Shown in pieces: positions 27,218-36,271 of a stretch of 64,000 nucleotides of DNA. The position numbers and the translations under genes are program-made. Below the pieces are notes generated by a model that was not told where the DNA came from, did not search any database, and saw nothing but the letters and a program-made list of their open reading frames with translations. Within the stretch, counting starts at the first letter, position 1. The number at the start of each line of letters is the position of its first letter. The stretch covers positions 2,790,001 through 2,854,000 of the forward strand of contig NC_010170.1 of NCBI RefSeq assembly GCF_000067205.1. Reading direction: 5' to 3'. This stretch comes from Bordetella petrii (lineage in GTDB: Bacteria > Pseudomonadota > Gammaproteobacteria > Burkholderiales > Burkholderiaceae_B).

Positions 27218-28189
27218 GTGAACACACTGATCAGCGCCATTGCGGCCGCCAGCCTGGCCCTGCTGGGCGGCGGCGCCGCCCACGCGGCATCGTTCCCCGA
27301 CAAACCCGTCACCATCATCGTGCCTTTCGTGCCCGGCGGTTCGTCCGACATCACGGCGCGCTCGGTCATGCCGAGCATGCAGAAGCTGCTGGGCCAGAGC
27401 TTCGTGGCCGAGAACAAGCCCGGCGCCAACAGCGCCATCGGCGCCCAGGCGCTGGCCCGCGCCCCGGCCGACGGCTACACCATGATGGTGGGCTCGATCG
27501 GCACCTTCGCCATCAACGAAGCGCTTTACAAAGAGCTGGCGTACAACCCCAGCAAGGACTTCGCGTACCTGACGCAGGCGGTGCGCAACCCCAACATCCT
27601 GGTGGCGCCGCCCTCGTTCCCGCCCAATACCGTGGCCGAATTGGTCGAGTACGCCAAGAAGCATCCGGGCGAAGTCACATACGCCTCGTCGGGCACCGGC
27701 TCATCGGATCACCTGTCGGCCATCCTGTTTCGCCAGCGCACCGGCACCACGGGCGTGGACGTGCCTTACCGCGGCGGCGCGGCGGCCATTGCCGACCTGC
27801 TGGGCGCGCAGGTCAATGTCTCGTTCCAGAACCTGGGCGCCGTGCAGAAGTACGTGCAGGCGGGCAAGCTGAAGGCGCTGGCCATCACCGGCGACGCGCG
27901 CGCGGCCGACCTGCCCCAGGTACCCACCCTGGCCGAGGCCGGCATCAAGGACATGGTGGTGTACTCGTGGCAAGGGTTCGCGGTGCCCAAGGGCACGCCG
28001 GCCCCGGTCGTCAAGACGCTGTCCGACGCTCTGCGCAAGAGCCTGCGCGAGCCGGACGTCGCCAAGACGCTGCAGGGCCTGGGCTTCGAGGTCGTGGCCA
28101 GCTCGCCGGAAGAGTTCGCCAAATTCCAGCAGGGTGAAGTCAAGCGCTGGAAGCAGGTCATCAAGGAAGGCGGCATCCAGCTGCAGTAG
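27218..28189 (+). CDS. Bug/TctC family periplasmic substrate-binding protein (second)
   Basis: Second Bug receptor, 323 residues, 71 bp after the first and clearly diverged from it. The signal peptide is short (cleavage after AHA near residue 23). The mature start FPDKPVTIIVPFVPGGSSD, then ENKPGANSAIG and DGYTMMVG, are typical. Two different receptors in tandem suggest two related ligands. Start: GTG at 27218 with AAGGAG about 7 nt upstream. Confidence 0.92.
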   Translation: MNTLISAIAAASLALLGGGAAHAASFPDKPVTIIVPFVPGGSSDITARSVMPSMQKLLGQSFVAENKPGANSAIGAQALARAPADGYTMMVGSIGTFAINEALYKELAYNPSKDFAYLTQAVRNPNILVAPPSFPPNTVAELVEYAKKHPGEVTYASSGTGSSDHLSAILFRQRTGTTGVDVPYRGGAAAIADLLGAQVNVSFQNLGAVQKYVQAGKLKALAITGDARAADLPQVPTLAEAGIKDMVVYSWQGFAVPKGTPAPVVKTLSDALRKSLREPDVAKTLQGLGFEVVASSPEEFAKFQQGEVKRWKQVIKEGGIQLQ

Positions 28190-28279
28190 TCCACTGGGCG
28201 CGGGCGGGCGGCGCGGCTGCCCGCCCCGGCCCCGAATCAAGTAGCATTTGCGTTTTACCCCTCATCCCGCGCATACGAC

Positions 28280-29233
28280 ATGACCAAGCAACGCATCCTC
28301 CAGGTCGGCTCCCTGTCCGGCTCGCCCTCGGCCAACCAACGGTTGGCCGACGGCTACGACGTCTTCGAACTCTGGAAGCATGGCGACCGCAAGGCCGCGC
28401 TGGCCGAATACGGCGCCGGCATCACGGCCATGGTGACCTCGGCCTCCATGGGCGCCGACGCCGCCCTGATCGCCGCCCTGCCCGACCTGAAGGCCATCTG
28501 CAGCTGGGGGGTGGGCTACGAGACCATCGACGTGCAGGCCGCGCGCCAGCGCGGCGTGATGGTCAGCAACACGCCCGACGTACTGACCGACTGCGTGGCC
28601 GACCTGGCCTGGGGCCTGATGATCGCCGGCGCGCGCCGCATGAGCCTGGGCGACCGCTACGTGCGCGCCGGCCGCTGGGGCCAGGTGCACGGCAGCATCC
28701 CGCTGGGCACGCGCGTCAGCGGTAAAAAGCTGGGCATCGTCGGGCTGGGCCGCATCGGCCAGGCCATCGCCCGGCGCGGCGACGGCTTCGACATGGAAGT
28801 CCGGTACCACAACCGCCGCGCCCGCACCGACGTGCCGTACACCTACGAGGCCTCGCTGGTCGAACTGGCCCGCTGGGCCGACTTCCTGGTGGTGGCCACG
28901 GTGGGCGGGCCCGAAACCCGCCACCTGGTCAACCGCGAGGTGCTCGAAGCGTTGGGTCCCAAGGGCATCATCGTGAATATCGCGCGTGGCCCGGTCATCG
29001 ACGAACAGGCGCTGGCCACGGCGCTGGAAAGCGGCAAGCTGGGCTGCGCCGCGCTCGACGTGTTCGAGCACGAGCCCAATGTGCCGGACGCGCTGAAAAC
29101 CAGCGACAACACGGTGCTGCTGCCCCACATAGGCAGCGCTACCTACGAAACCCGCCTGGCCATGGAAGACCTGATGCTGGAAAACCTGCAGTCGTACTTC
29201 CAGACCGGCAAGCTGGTTACTCCGGTGGACTAA
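28280..29233 (+). CDS. D-2-hydroxyacid dehydrogenase (hydroxypyruvate/glyoxylate reductase-like)
   Basis: NAD(P)-dependent D-2-hydroxyacid dehydrogenase of 317 residues. The Rossmann motif is LGIVGLGRIGQAI (about 152-164). The catalytic triad is Arg in NIARGPVIDE, Glu in DVFEHEP and His in LPHIGSAT. The group reduces glyoxylate, hydroxypyruvate or 2-ketogluconate. As the last gene of the rightward unit it may handle the two- or three-carbon product released by the aldolase, which is inference. A strong terminator follows. Confidence 0.9.
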   Translation: MTKQRILQVGSLSGSPSANQRLADGYDVFELWKHGDRKAALAEYGAGITAMVTSASMGADAALIAALPDLKAICSWGVGYETIDVQAARQRGVMVSNTPDVLTDCVADLAWGLMIAGARRMSLGDRYVRAGRWGQVHGSIPLGTRVSGKKLGIVGLGRIGQAIARRGDGFDMEVRYHNRRARTDVPYTYEASLVELARWADFLVVATVGGPETRHLVNREVLEALGPKGIIVNIARGPVIDEQALATALESGKLGCAALDVFEHEPNVPDALKTSDNTVLLPHIGSATYETRLAMEDLMLENLQSYFQTGKLVTPVD

Positions 29234-29273
29234 GCCGCCTGTGCCTGCCCGGCCCGCCGGGCGTGCGTCCCGC

Positions 29274-29299
29274 AAGCCGCGAGCCATCGCGGCTTTTTT
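29274..29299 (+). terminator. Rho-independent terminator of the rightward sugar-acid unit
   Basis: Stem AAGCCGCGA/TCGCGGCTT (29274-29282 with 29287-29295) followed by TTTT. Confidence 0.9.
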
Positions 29300-29349
29300 G
29301 CAGTTTGCCGCGGCCGTTGCCGGGTCAGGCCCACGGCCGGGCTCGCGGC

Positions 29350-29640
29350 TCAGACCTCGCGTTCTTCGGTCTTGAGCTTGTTATCGTGGGCGAAATCCAC
29401 CACGAACTTATAGGCCAGCGGCTCGAGCTCGCGCAGGCGCTGGTCGACCACCACGCCGCGCACGCCGTCGATCATGACGGGCAGCACATAGGGGGAATAC
29501 GCCAAATGGCTGCCGCTGAAGCCGGGCGGCCGGAACTGGGCCATGACGCCCGCCAGGCGTTCGGCCCAGTCGCTGGGGCGAAACCGGGCGCCGCTCTCGG
29601 TGACGCCATGGATAACGAATTGTTTGACGCGAGTTGCCAT
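29350..29640 (-). CDS. DUF3579 domain-containing protein
   Basis: Protein of 96 residues matching the DUF3579 pattern: FVIHGVTESGARFRPSDWAERL at the start (family core GVT..G..FRPSDWAERL), then YSPYVLPVMIDGVRGVVVD and LRELEPLAYKFVVDFAHDNKL. The family is small, cytoplasmic, restricted mainly to betaproteobacteria and of unknown function. It lies divergent from argF with a 110-bp gap, a recurrent arrangement in the class. Confidence 0.85.
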   Translation of the reverse strand: MATRVKQFVIHGVTESGARFRPSDWAERLAGVMAQFRPPGFSGSHLAYSPYVLPVMIDGVRGVVVDQRLRELEPLAYKFVVDFAHDNKLKTEEREV

Positions 29641-29750
29641 GAATTTTTCACCGCGGGCTGCGTATGCTCGATCCAGACTGGCCGAGCACCAAAGATGCGG
29701 CCCGCGCCGCGAATTGTATATGATTGGTCTTTTGGCTTTGCGTTTGCATC

Positions 29751-30692
29751 ATGACTCCTCCCACGCACCAGACCGGCCCCTTGCGGCACTTCCTGCAGTT
29801 CCGGGATTTTTCTCCCGCTGAAATCGCCTATGTGCTCGAGCGCGCACGCCTGATCAAGGACAAATTCAAGCGCTACGAGCCCCATATGCCCCTGCACGAC
29901 CGCACCCTGGCCATGGTGTTCGAGAAAGCCAGCACCCGCACCCGGGTTTCGTTCGAAGCCGGCATGTATCAAATGGGCGGTTCGGTCATCAACCTGACCT
30001 CGAACGACTCGCAGCTGGGCCGCTCCGAACCCATCGAAGACACCGCGCGCGTCATCTCGCGCATGGTCGACATCGTAATGATCCGCACTTTCGAGCAAAC
30101 CCGCATCGAGCGCTTTGCCTCGCATTCGCGCGTGCCGGTCATCAACGGCCTGACCAACGAGTTCCACCCGTGCCAGATCCTGGCCGATATCTTCACCTAC
30201 ATCGAACACCGCGGCCCCATCGCCGGCAAGACGGTGGCCTGGATCGGCGACGCCAACAATATGTCGTACACCTGGCTGCAGGCCGCCGAAATGCTGGGCT
30301 TCTCGCTGCACGTGTCGACCCCGCGCGGCTACGAGCTCGACCCGGCCCGCGTGGGCACCCCGCCCGCCGGCGTGCTGCGCCAGTTCGACGACCCCATCGA
30401 AGCCTGCCGCGGCGCACACCTGGTCACCACCGACGTCTGGACCAGCATGGGCTACGAAGCCGAGAACGACGCGCGCCGCGCCGCCTTCGCCGACTGGTGC
30501 GTCGACGCCGAAATGATGGCCGCCGCCGATCCGCAGGCCGTCTTCATGCACTGCCTGCCCGCCCACCGTGGAGAAGAGGTCACCGGCGAAGTCATCGACG
30601 GCCCGCAAAGCGTGGTCTGGGACGAAGCCGAGAACCGCCTGCACGTGCAGAAAGCCCTGATGGAATTCCTGCTGCTGGGCCGCATCGATTGA
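29751..30692 (+). CDS. argF: Ornithine carbamoyltransferase
   Basis: Cytoplasmic enzyme of arginine biosynthesis, 313 residues, making citrulline from ornithine and carbamoyl phosphate. The carbamoyl-phosphate loop is STRTR (61-65), with FHPCQ near 140 and HCLPAHRGEEV at 267-277 carrying the catalytic cysteine. Start: ATG at 29751; an upstream in-frame ATG would add nine unrelated apolar residues. argG follows on the same strand after 272 bp that contain a dispersed repeat, so the two may be transcribed separately. Confidence 0.96.
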   Translation: MTPPTHQTGPLRHFLQFRDFSPAEIAYVLERARLIKDKFKRYEPHMPLHDRTLAMVFEKASTRTRVSFEAGMYQMGGSVINLTSNDSQLGRSEPIEDTARVISRMVDIVMIRTFEQTRIERFASHSRVPVINGLTNEFHPCQILADIFTYIEHRGPIAGKTVAWIGDANNMSYTWLQAAEMLGFSLHVSTPRGYELDPARVGTPPAGVLRQFDDPIEACRGAHLVTTDVWTSMGYEAENDARRAAFADWCVDAEMMAAADPQAVFMHCLPAHRGEEVTGEVIDGPQSVVWDEAENRLHVQKALMEFLLLGRID

Positions 30693-30700
30693 ATGGGTCT

Positions 30701-30784
30701 CCCCCCTGAAGCGCTGCGCGTTGCCTCCCGCGAAGGGGGCAACGCGGGCGGACCGGCAAAACCGGCTCCGCGCGCCCCTGATCG
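30701..30784. repeat. Dispersed intergenic repeat, family 1, copy A
   Basis: About 84 bp between argF and argG that align with 48218-48299. Shared blocks are GAAGCGC-GCGCG near the left end, the exact 14-mer ACCGGCAAAACCGG (30752-30765), then CCGCGCG-CCC and CGG. GC-rich and able to form hairpins; non-coding. Confidence 0.75.
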
Positions 30785-30964
30785 GCAGCCACCTGCGGCC
30801 GGCCAAGTATCTCTCTACCCCTGGGCGCCTGCCGCCCCCAGGCTCGCGGCGCCGCCAATGTGCGGGCCGTAAACGCGTTAAAATCCCCGGTTCAACCGCA
30901 GCAAGCGCGGCCGCCACCAGCGCGGCGCGCTCCCGACAGCCCCGTAGGCGCTTTAGATCACACA

Positions 30965-32302
30965 ATGACCACTATTCTTCCCAACCTTCCCGTCGGCCAG
31001 AAGGTCGGCATTGCTTTTTCGGGCGGCCTGGACACCAGCGCCGCGCTGCTCTGGATGCGCAACAAGGGCGCCATTCCCTACGCCTACACCGCCAACCTGG
31101 GCCAGCCCGACGAAGACGACTACGACGCCATCCCGCGCCGCGCCATGGAATACGGCGCCGAGAACGCGCGCCTGATCGACTGCCGGGCGCAACTGGTGGC
31201 TGAAGGCATCGCGGCCCTGCAGGCCGGCGCCTTCCACGTTTCCACCGCCGGCATCACGTACTTCAATACCACGCCCATCGGCCGCGCCGTCACCGGCACC
31301 ATGCTGGTGGCCGCCATGAAAGAAGACGGCGTCAACATCTGGGGCGACGGCAGCACCTACAAGGGCAACGACATCGAGCGCTTCTACCGCTATGGCCTGC
31401 TCACCAATCCCGACCTGAAAATCTACAAGCCCTGGCTCGACCAGCTGTTCATCGACGAACTGGGCGGCCGCGCCGAAATGTCCGAATACATGCGGCAAGC
31501 CGGCTTCGACTACAAGATGTCGGCCGAAAAAGCCTATTCCACCGACTCCAACATGCTGGGCGCCACCCACGAAGCCAAGGATCTCGAACAGCTGAATTCG
31601 GGCATCCGCATCGTCAAGCCCATCATGGGCGTGGCCTTCTGGCGCGACGACGTGGCGGTCAAGGCCGAAGAAGTCTCCGTGCGCTTCGAAGAAGGCCAGC
31701 CGGTGGCCCTGAATGGCGTCGAATACGCTGATCCGGTCGAACTGATGCTGGAAGCCAACCGCATCGGCGGCCGCCACGGCCTGGGCATGAGCGACCAGAT
31801 CGAGAACCGCATCATCGAAGCCAAGAGCCGCGGCATCTACGAAGCCCCGGGGCTCGCGCTGCTGTTCATCGCCTACGAGCGCCTGGTCACCGGCATCCAC
31901 AACGAAGACACCATCGAGCAATATCGCGAAAGCGGCCGCAAGCTGGGCCGCCTGCTGTACCAGGGCCGCTGGTTCGACCCGCAGGCCATCATGCTGCGCG
32001 AAACCGCCCAGCGCTGGGTGGCGCGCGCCGTCACCGGCGAAGTCACCCTAGAACTGCGCCGCGGCAACGACTATTCGCTGCTCAATACCGAGTCGCCCAA
32101 CCTCACGTACGCGCCCGAGCGCCTGTCGATGGAAAAGGTGGAAAACGCCCCCTTCACCCCCGCCGACCGCATCGGCCAGCTGACCATGCGCAATCTCGAC
32201 ATCACCGACACGCGCGACAAGCTGTTCACCTACGTGAAGACGGGGCTGCTGGCATCGTCCGGCGGAGCCGCGCTGCCGCAGTTGAAGGACGCCAAGAAAT
32301 AA
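30965..32302 (+). CDS. argG: Argininosuccinate synthase
   Basis: Enzyme of 445 residues joining citrulline and aspartate with ATP in arginine biosynthesis. The pyrophosphatase P-loop SGGLDTS is at 19-25. GDGSTYKGNDIERF, STDSNMLGATHEA and the long C-terminal extension are of the E. coli type (447 residues). Start: ATG at 30965; the longer open frame upstream has no family similarity. A hairpin AAGCGGG/CCCGCTT follows the stop but has no T-run. Confidence 0.96.
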   Translation: MTTILPNLPVGQKVGIAFSGGLDTSAALLWMRNKGAIPYAYTANLGQPDEDDYDAIPRRAMEYGAENARLIDCRAQLVAEGIAALQAGAFHVSTAGITYFNTTPIGRAVTGTMLVAAMKEDGVNIWGDGSTYKGNDIERFYRYGLLTNPDLKIYKPWLDQLFIDELGGRAEMSEYMRQAGFDYKMSAEKAYSTDSNMLGATHEAKDLEQLNSGIRIVKPIMGVAFWRDDVAVKAEEVSVRFEEGQPVALNGVEYADPVELMLEANRIGGRHGLGMSDQIENRIIEAKSRGIYEAPGLALLFIAYERLVTGIHNEDTIEQYRESGRKLGRLLYQGRWFDPQAIMLRETAQRWVARAVTGEVTLELRRGNDYSLLNTESPNLTYAPERLSMEKVENAPFTPADRIGQLTMRNLDITDTRDKLFTYVKTGLLASSGGAALPQLKDAKK

Positions 32303-32319
32303 AGCGGGCGTCCCGCTTC

Positions 32320-32416
32320 AGGTGTCTGGCGCCCGGCAGGGCGCCAGGCACTGTGCTGTTGGGATAGCCGCGGCACACTTCGGCGCCAGGCACCTGCGGA
32401 GCCAGGCATCTTGCCA
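32320..32416. repeat. Dispersed intergenic repeat, family 2, copy near argG
   Basis: Contains GGCGCCAGGCACCTG followed by CGGAGCCAGGCA (about 32382-32408), and a second partial unit GGCGCCAGGCACTG (32340-32353). The same word in reverse orientation, GCCAGGCTCC-GGCAGGTGCCTG, occurs at 45395-45416. The 181-bp gap between argG and kup otherwise shows nothing. Confidence 0.65.
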
Positions 32417-32483
32417 GGGCGTCAGAAAAGAATCCTTCCCTGCCGTCCGCAAAACCCCTTCCCCGCCGCGCGCAACGGGCGCT

Positions 32484-34385
32484 TTACAGTTCCACCTGCA
32501 TTCCCATTTCCACCACCCGGTTGGGCGGAATCTTGAAGAACTTCGTGCTGCGCGTGCCGTTGCGGGCCATGAAGGCGAAGATGGCGCGCCGCCAGCGCTG
32601 CATGGCCGGCCGCCTGGCGGCCACCACGGTCTGGCGCGACAAATAATACGACGTGCGCATCGGCTCCAGGTCGATCTCGGGGTACGCCTCGGCCACCAGC
32701 CGCAACACCGCCGGCACGTCCGGATCTTCCTTGAAGCCGTAGTGCACCACCACCTGCCAGCACGACGGACTGATCTGCCCGACCTCGAAGCGCTCGTCCG
32801 GCGACGCGTACGGCACGTCCGCCACGCGGATGGTCAGAAACAGCACATGCTCGTGCAGCACCTTGTTGTGCTTCAGGTTATGCAGTAGCGCGGCGGGCAC
32901 CACGCCCGGGTTCATGGTCATGAAAATGGCCGTGCCCGGCACCCTGGCCGGCGGGAACTCTTCCAGCTGCGTCATGAATTCCTTCAGCGGCTGGTGATCG
33001 CGGCGCTGCATCTCGGCCAGCAGGCCGCGCCCGCGCCGCCAGGTCATCATCAGCAGGAATACCACCGTGCCCACCAGCAGCGGCAGCCACCCGCCTTCGT
33101 GGATCTTGAACACATTGGCGCCGAATAGCAGCAGGTCGACCACCAGCAACACGCCCAGCACCGCCAGCCAGGCCAGCCGGCGCCAGCCAGCGGCGCCGCG
33201 CGGCAGCACCGAGAACGCCAGCACCGACGTTACCAGCATGGTGCCCGTGACAGCAAAGCCATAGGCGGCGGCCAGGCTTTCCGAATCCTGGAACAACAGT
33301 ACCAGCACCAGCACCGCCGCCAGCAGCAGCGCGTTGACCTGCGGCAGGTAGATCTGGCCCTTTTCGACGGCCGAGGTGTGCAGGATCTGCATGCGCGGCC
33401 AGAAACCCAGCTGCACCGCCTGGCGCGTGACCGAGTACGCTCCGGAGATGACCGCCTGCGACGCCACCACGGTAGCGATTGTGGCCAGCACCACCAGCGG
33501 CGCCAGGCCCCACTCGGGCGCCATCAGGAAAAATGGGTTGCGGATCGCCTGCGGTTCGCGCAACAGCAGCGCGCCCTGGCCGAAATAGCACAGCACCAGC
33601 GCCGGCAGCACCATCGAAAACCAGGCGCGCCGGATCGCCGGGCGGCCAAAATGCCCCATGTCGGCGTATAGCGCTTCGGCGCCGGTCAGGGCCAGCACCA
33701 CGGCGCCCAGCAGCAGGAAGCTGCCCAGCGGGAAATCGTCGATGAAGCGCAAGGCCCATATGGGGTTGAGCGCCTGCAGCACTTGCGGCGCCTGCCAGAC
33801 CTGCCAGCCGCCCAGCACGGCCAGTGTGGCGAACCACAGCGCCATCACCGGCCCGAACAGCTTGCCCATGGCGCCCGTGCCACGCGACTGGATGACGAAC
33901 AGCAGGATCAGCACGGCCAGCGACATCGGCACGATCCAGGCGTCCAGCGTGTGCGACACCACGCCGATGCCTTCGATGGCCGACAGCACCGAGATGGCCG
34001 GCGTAATCATGCTGTCGCCATAGAACAGCGCGGCGCCGAAAATGCCCAGCACCACCAGCAGCCAGCGCGCGCGCCCCTCCCGGCCGCGCACGGCCAGCTC
34101 CAGCAACGCCAGCGTGCCGCCCTCGCCCCTATTGTCGGCGCGCAAAATCAGGGTGACATATTTGAACGACACCACCAGCATCAACAGCCAGAACAGGATC
34201 GACAACACACCCAGGATATGCGCGGGTTCCAGGTCGGCAAACCCGACCAGGCAAGCGCGCAGGGTGTACAGCGGGCTGGTGCCGATGTCGCCGTAGACGA
34301 CGCCCAGCGCGCCCATGAGCAGCGCGGCTTTCGAGGACACAGCCTGTCCATGGGACGCCGCGGCGCCCGGATGTTGCGAGGTCAT
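32484..34385 (-). CDS. kup: Low-affinity potassium transport protein Kup
   Basis: K+/H+ symporter of 633 residues in the inner membrane. It begins the conserved core with MGALGVVYGDIGTSPLYTL and continues with DNRGEGGTLALLELAV, LFYGDSMITPAISVLSA, GAEALYADMGHFG and about 12 membrane segments, ending in a soluble domain (NRVVEMGMQVEL terminus). Start: ATG at 34385, overlapping the sensor-kinase stop by 4 bp (ATGA). That overlap makes kup the third gene of a regulator-kinase-transporter operon. Confidence 0.96.
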   Translation of the reverse strand: MTSQHPGAAASHGQAVSSKAALLMGALGVVYGDIGTSPLYTLRACLVGFADLEPAHILGVLSILFWLLMLVVSFKYVTLILRADNRGEGGTLALLELAVRGREGRARWLLVVLGIFGAALFYGDSMITPAISVLSAIEGIGVVSHTLDAWIVPMSLAVLILLFVIQSRGTGAMGKLFGPVMALWFATLAVLGGWQVWQAPQVLQALNPIWALRFIDDFPLGSFLLLGAVVLALTGAEALYADMGHFGRPAIRRAWFSMVLPALVLCYFGQGALLLREPQAIRNPFFLMAPEWGLAPLVVLATIATVVASQAVISGAYSVTRQAVQLGFWPRMQILHTSAVEKGQIYLPQVNALLLAAVLVLVLLFQDSESLAAAYGFAVTGTMLVTSVLAFSVLPRGAAGWRRLAWLAVLGVLLVVDLLLFGANVFKIHEGGWLPLLVGTVVFLLMMTWRRGRGLLAEMQRRDHQPLKEFMTQLEEFPPARVPGTAIFMTMNPGVVPAALLHNLKHNKVLHEHVLFLTIRVADVPYASPDERFEVGQISPSCWQVVVHYGFKEDPDVPAVLRLVAEAYPEIDLEPMRTSYYLSRQTVVAARRPAMQRWRRAIFAFMARNGTRSTKFFKIPPNRVVEMGMQVEL

Positions 34386-35545
34386 GATGCGCGATCTTGA
34401 CGGGTCAGTTGGGCGCCTTTGCGGGGGCCGGGAAAAACCACGGACAGGCGGGTGCCGGGATACTCGGGGCGGCTGCTCAGCTTCCACCAGGCGCCATGGG
34501 CATGGGCGATTTCGCGCACGATGGCCAGCCCCAGGCCCGAGCCGCCCGCCATGCTGCCCGGCGAGCGGTAGAAGGCCTCGAACACGCGTTCGTGCTCGTC
34601 GGCGGGAATGCCCGGCCCGTCGTCTTCGACCGTGAGCGAAGGCGGGTTCAAGCCCACCGTCAGCGTGATGCGTCCGCCCCCCTGTCCATAGCGCAGCGCA
34701 TTGTCGATCAGGTTGCCCAGCAGTTCGTCGAGCAGCAGCGGATCGCCGTCGATCCACACGGGCTGCTCGGGCGCCACCAGGTCGATCTCGAAATGCGCGG
34801 TGCGGGCGTGCGGAATCCATTCGGCGCCGCTTGCCCTGACCCACTCGCACAGGTCGATGCGCACGAAGCTGTCCTGCGGGCGCGCATTCGGATCGGAACG
34901 GGCCAGCACCAGCAGTTGCTGGCCCAGGCGGATCATGCGGTCGCTGACGGCCTTGATGCGCTCGGCGCGCGCCCGCACGTCGTCGGGCAAGGGCCGCGAC
35001 AGCATCAGTTCCGACTCCATGCGCAGGCCGCTGAGCGGCGTGCGCAACTGGTGCGCGGCGTGGCCGATGAAGCGCCGCTGCGCCGCCAGCGAAGAATCCA
35101 GGCGCCGCAGCAGATCATTGGTATGCGTGACCAGCGGCTCGATTTCAACCGGCACGCCGGCCACTTCCAGGGGCTGCATGTCGTCGATGGAGCGCTGCCG
35201 GATCTCGTCGGACAAGTGGTTGACCGAACGCAGCCCCGACCGCACGCCCTGTACGATGACGCCCGCGAACACGCCCACCAGAATGGCCTGGCCCAGCACC
35301 ATCAGCCAGAAGAAGTCCTCCAGCATCCAACCCGCCATGTCGAACTTGTGGCTGATGACCCAGGTCGCGAGCAGGTCCAGCGCCACCAGCACCAGCATGG
35401 GCGGCAGCAGCCGCTTTACCAGGTAGCGCGCCAGCGAGCCGCGCGGCATTTGCCAACGCGCGGCGGAAAGAAAAGAGGGGGAATCCGGCATGGTGGCGGG
35501 CGCCGGCCTGGCGACAGAGCGCGCGGGCCGGCCTGGCATGTTCAC
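34382..35545 (-). CDS. Sensor histidine kinase (TctE/QseC-like)
   Basis: Membrane sensor kinase of 387 residues. Two membrane segments (about 43-63 and 78-100) are separated by a very short periplasmic loop, followed by a HAMP-like linker. The H-box is RRFIGHAAHQLRTPLSGLRM, then the N-box (NLIDNALRYG) and G-boxes (VEDDGPGIP, GSGLGLAIV). It is the partner of the OmpR-type regulator immediately upstream, overlapping its stop by GTGA if the GTG at 35545 is used; an ATG two codons later is also possible. The signal is unknown; coupling to kup hints at potassium, turgor or membrane energy. Confidence 0.9.
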   Translation of the reverse strand: MNMPGRPARSVARPAPATMPDSPSFLSAARWQMPRGSLARYLVKRLLPPMLVLVALDLLATWVISHKFDMAGWMLEDFFWLMVLGQAILVGVFAGVIVQGVRSGLRSVNHLSDEIRQRSIDDMQPLEVAGVPVEIEPLVTHTNDLLRRLDSSLAAQRRFIGHAAHQLRTPLSGLRMESELMLSRPLPDDVRARAERIKAVSDRMIRLGQQLLVLARSDPNARPQDSFVRIDLCEWVRASGAEWIPHARTAHFEIDLVAPEQPVWIDGDPLLLDELLGNLIDNALRYGQGGGRITLTVGLNPPSLTVEDDGPGIPADEHERVFEAFYRSPGSMAGGSGLGLAIVREIAHAHGAWWKLSSRPEYPGTRLSVVFPGPRKGAQLTRQDRAS

Positions 35546-36213
35546 GCCGGGTCGGTGTCCAGCATGTACCCGAAGCCGCGCACCGTCTGGATGCTGGCGC
35601 CGGTGCCTTCCAGGCGCTTGCGCAGGCGGTAGACATAGACTTCAACGGCGTTCTCGCTGAAGTCGGCATCCCAGGCGGACAGGGAATTGACGATCTGGCG
35701 CTTGGTGACTACCCGGCCAGCGCGGGCCATCAGCATTTCGAGCACCGAGAGTTCGCGCACCGACAGCGACAGGCGCTGGCCGTTGGCGCGTACCTCGCGG
35801 CCCACGGTGTCGAACGTGAGCGTGCCGGCCTCGATCAGGGGCTGCGCCTGACCCGCGCGGCGACGCCCGAAGGCGCGCACCCGCGCAGCCAGCTCGGGCA
35901 GGTCGAAGGGTTTGGTGACGTAATCGTCGGCGCCGGCATCCAGGCCGGCCACCCTGTCTTCCAGGCCGTCGCGCGCCGTGACGATCAGCACGGGCACCTG
36001 GTTGCCGTCCTGGCGCAGCTGGCGCAGCACGTCCAGGCCGCTGCGGCCCGGCAGGTTGAGATCGAGCAGCAGCAGATCGTAGGATTGCCCGGCCAGCGCG
36101 CCCAGCACCTTGTCGCCGTCGGTCAGCCAGTCGACCGCGTAACCCTGGTCGGCCAGGAACTCCTGGAGCGCGTGGCCCAGGGTCGTGTCGTCTTCGATTA
36201 CAAGAACTCGCAT
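35542..36213 (-). CDS. OmpR/PhoB-family response regulator
   Basis: Two-component regulator of 223 residues. The receiver has acidic pocket Glu7-Asp8-Asp9, phosphorylation site Asp51 (LLLLDLNLPG), Thr in VTARD and Lys in TKPFDLPEL. The C-terminal winged helix is typical (RVVTKRQIVNSLSAWDADFSENAVEVYVYRLRKRL in outline, ending TVRGFGYML). It is most like QseB/TctD regulators. It is the first gene of the unit with the kinase and kup; exbD ends 58 bp upstream on the same strand. Confidence 0.92.
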   Translation of the reverse strand: MRVLVIEDDTTLGHALQEFLADQGYAVDWLTDGDKVLGALAGQSYDLLLLDLNLPGRSGLDVLRQLRQDGNQVPVLIVTARDGLEDRVAGLDAGADDYVTKPFDLPELAARVRAFGRRRAGQAQPLIEAGTLTFDTVGREVRANGQRLSLSVRELSVLEMLMARAGRVVTKRQIVNSLSAWDADFSENAVEVYVYRLRKRLEGTGASIQTVRGFGYMLDTDPA

Positions 36214-36271
36214 GCGGCGATTCTAGCGCGAAGATGGCGCGGACGGGTAAAGATGCCGCCCCGCCAGTGAA

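Noticed and set aside
34386..34850. An extended Kup start
   Set aside because: The added part is antisense-frame translation of the sensor kinase; the ATG at 34385 overlaps the kinase stop as ATGA and begins at the family start.
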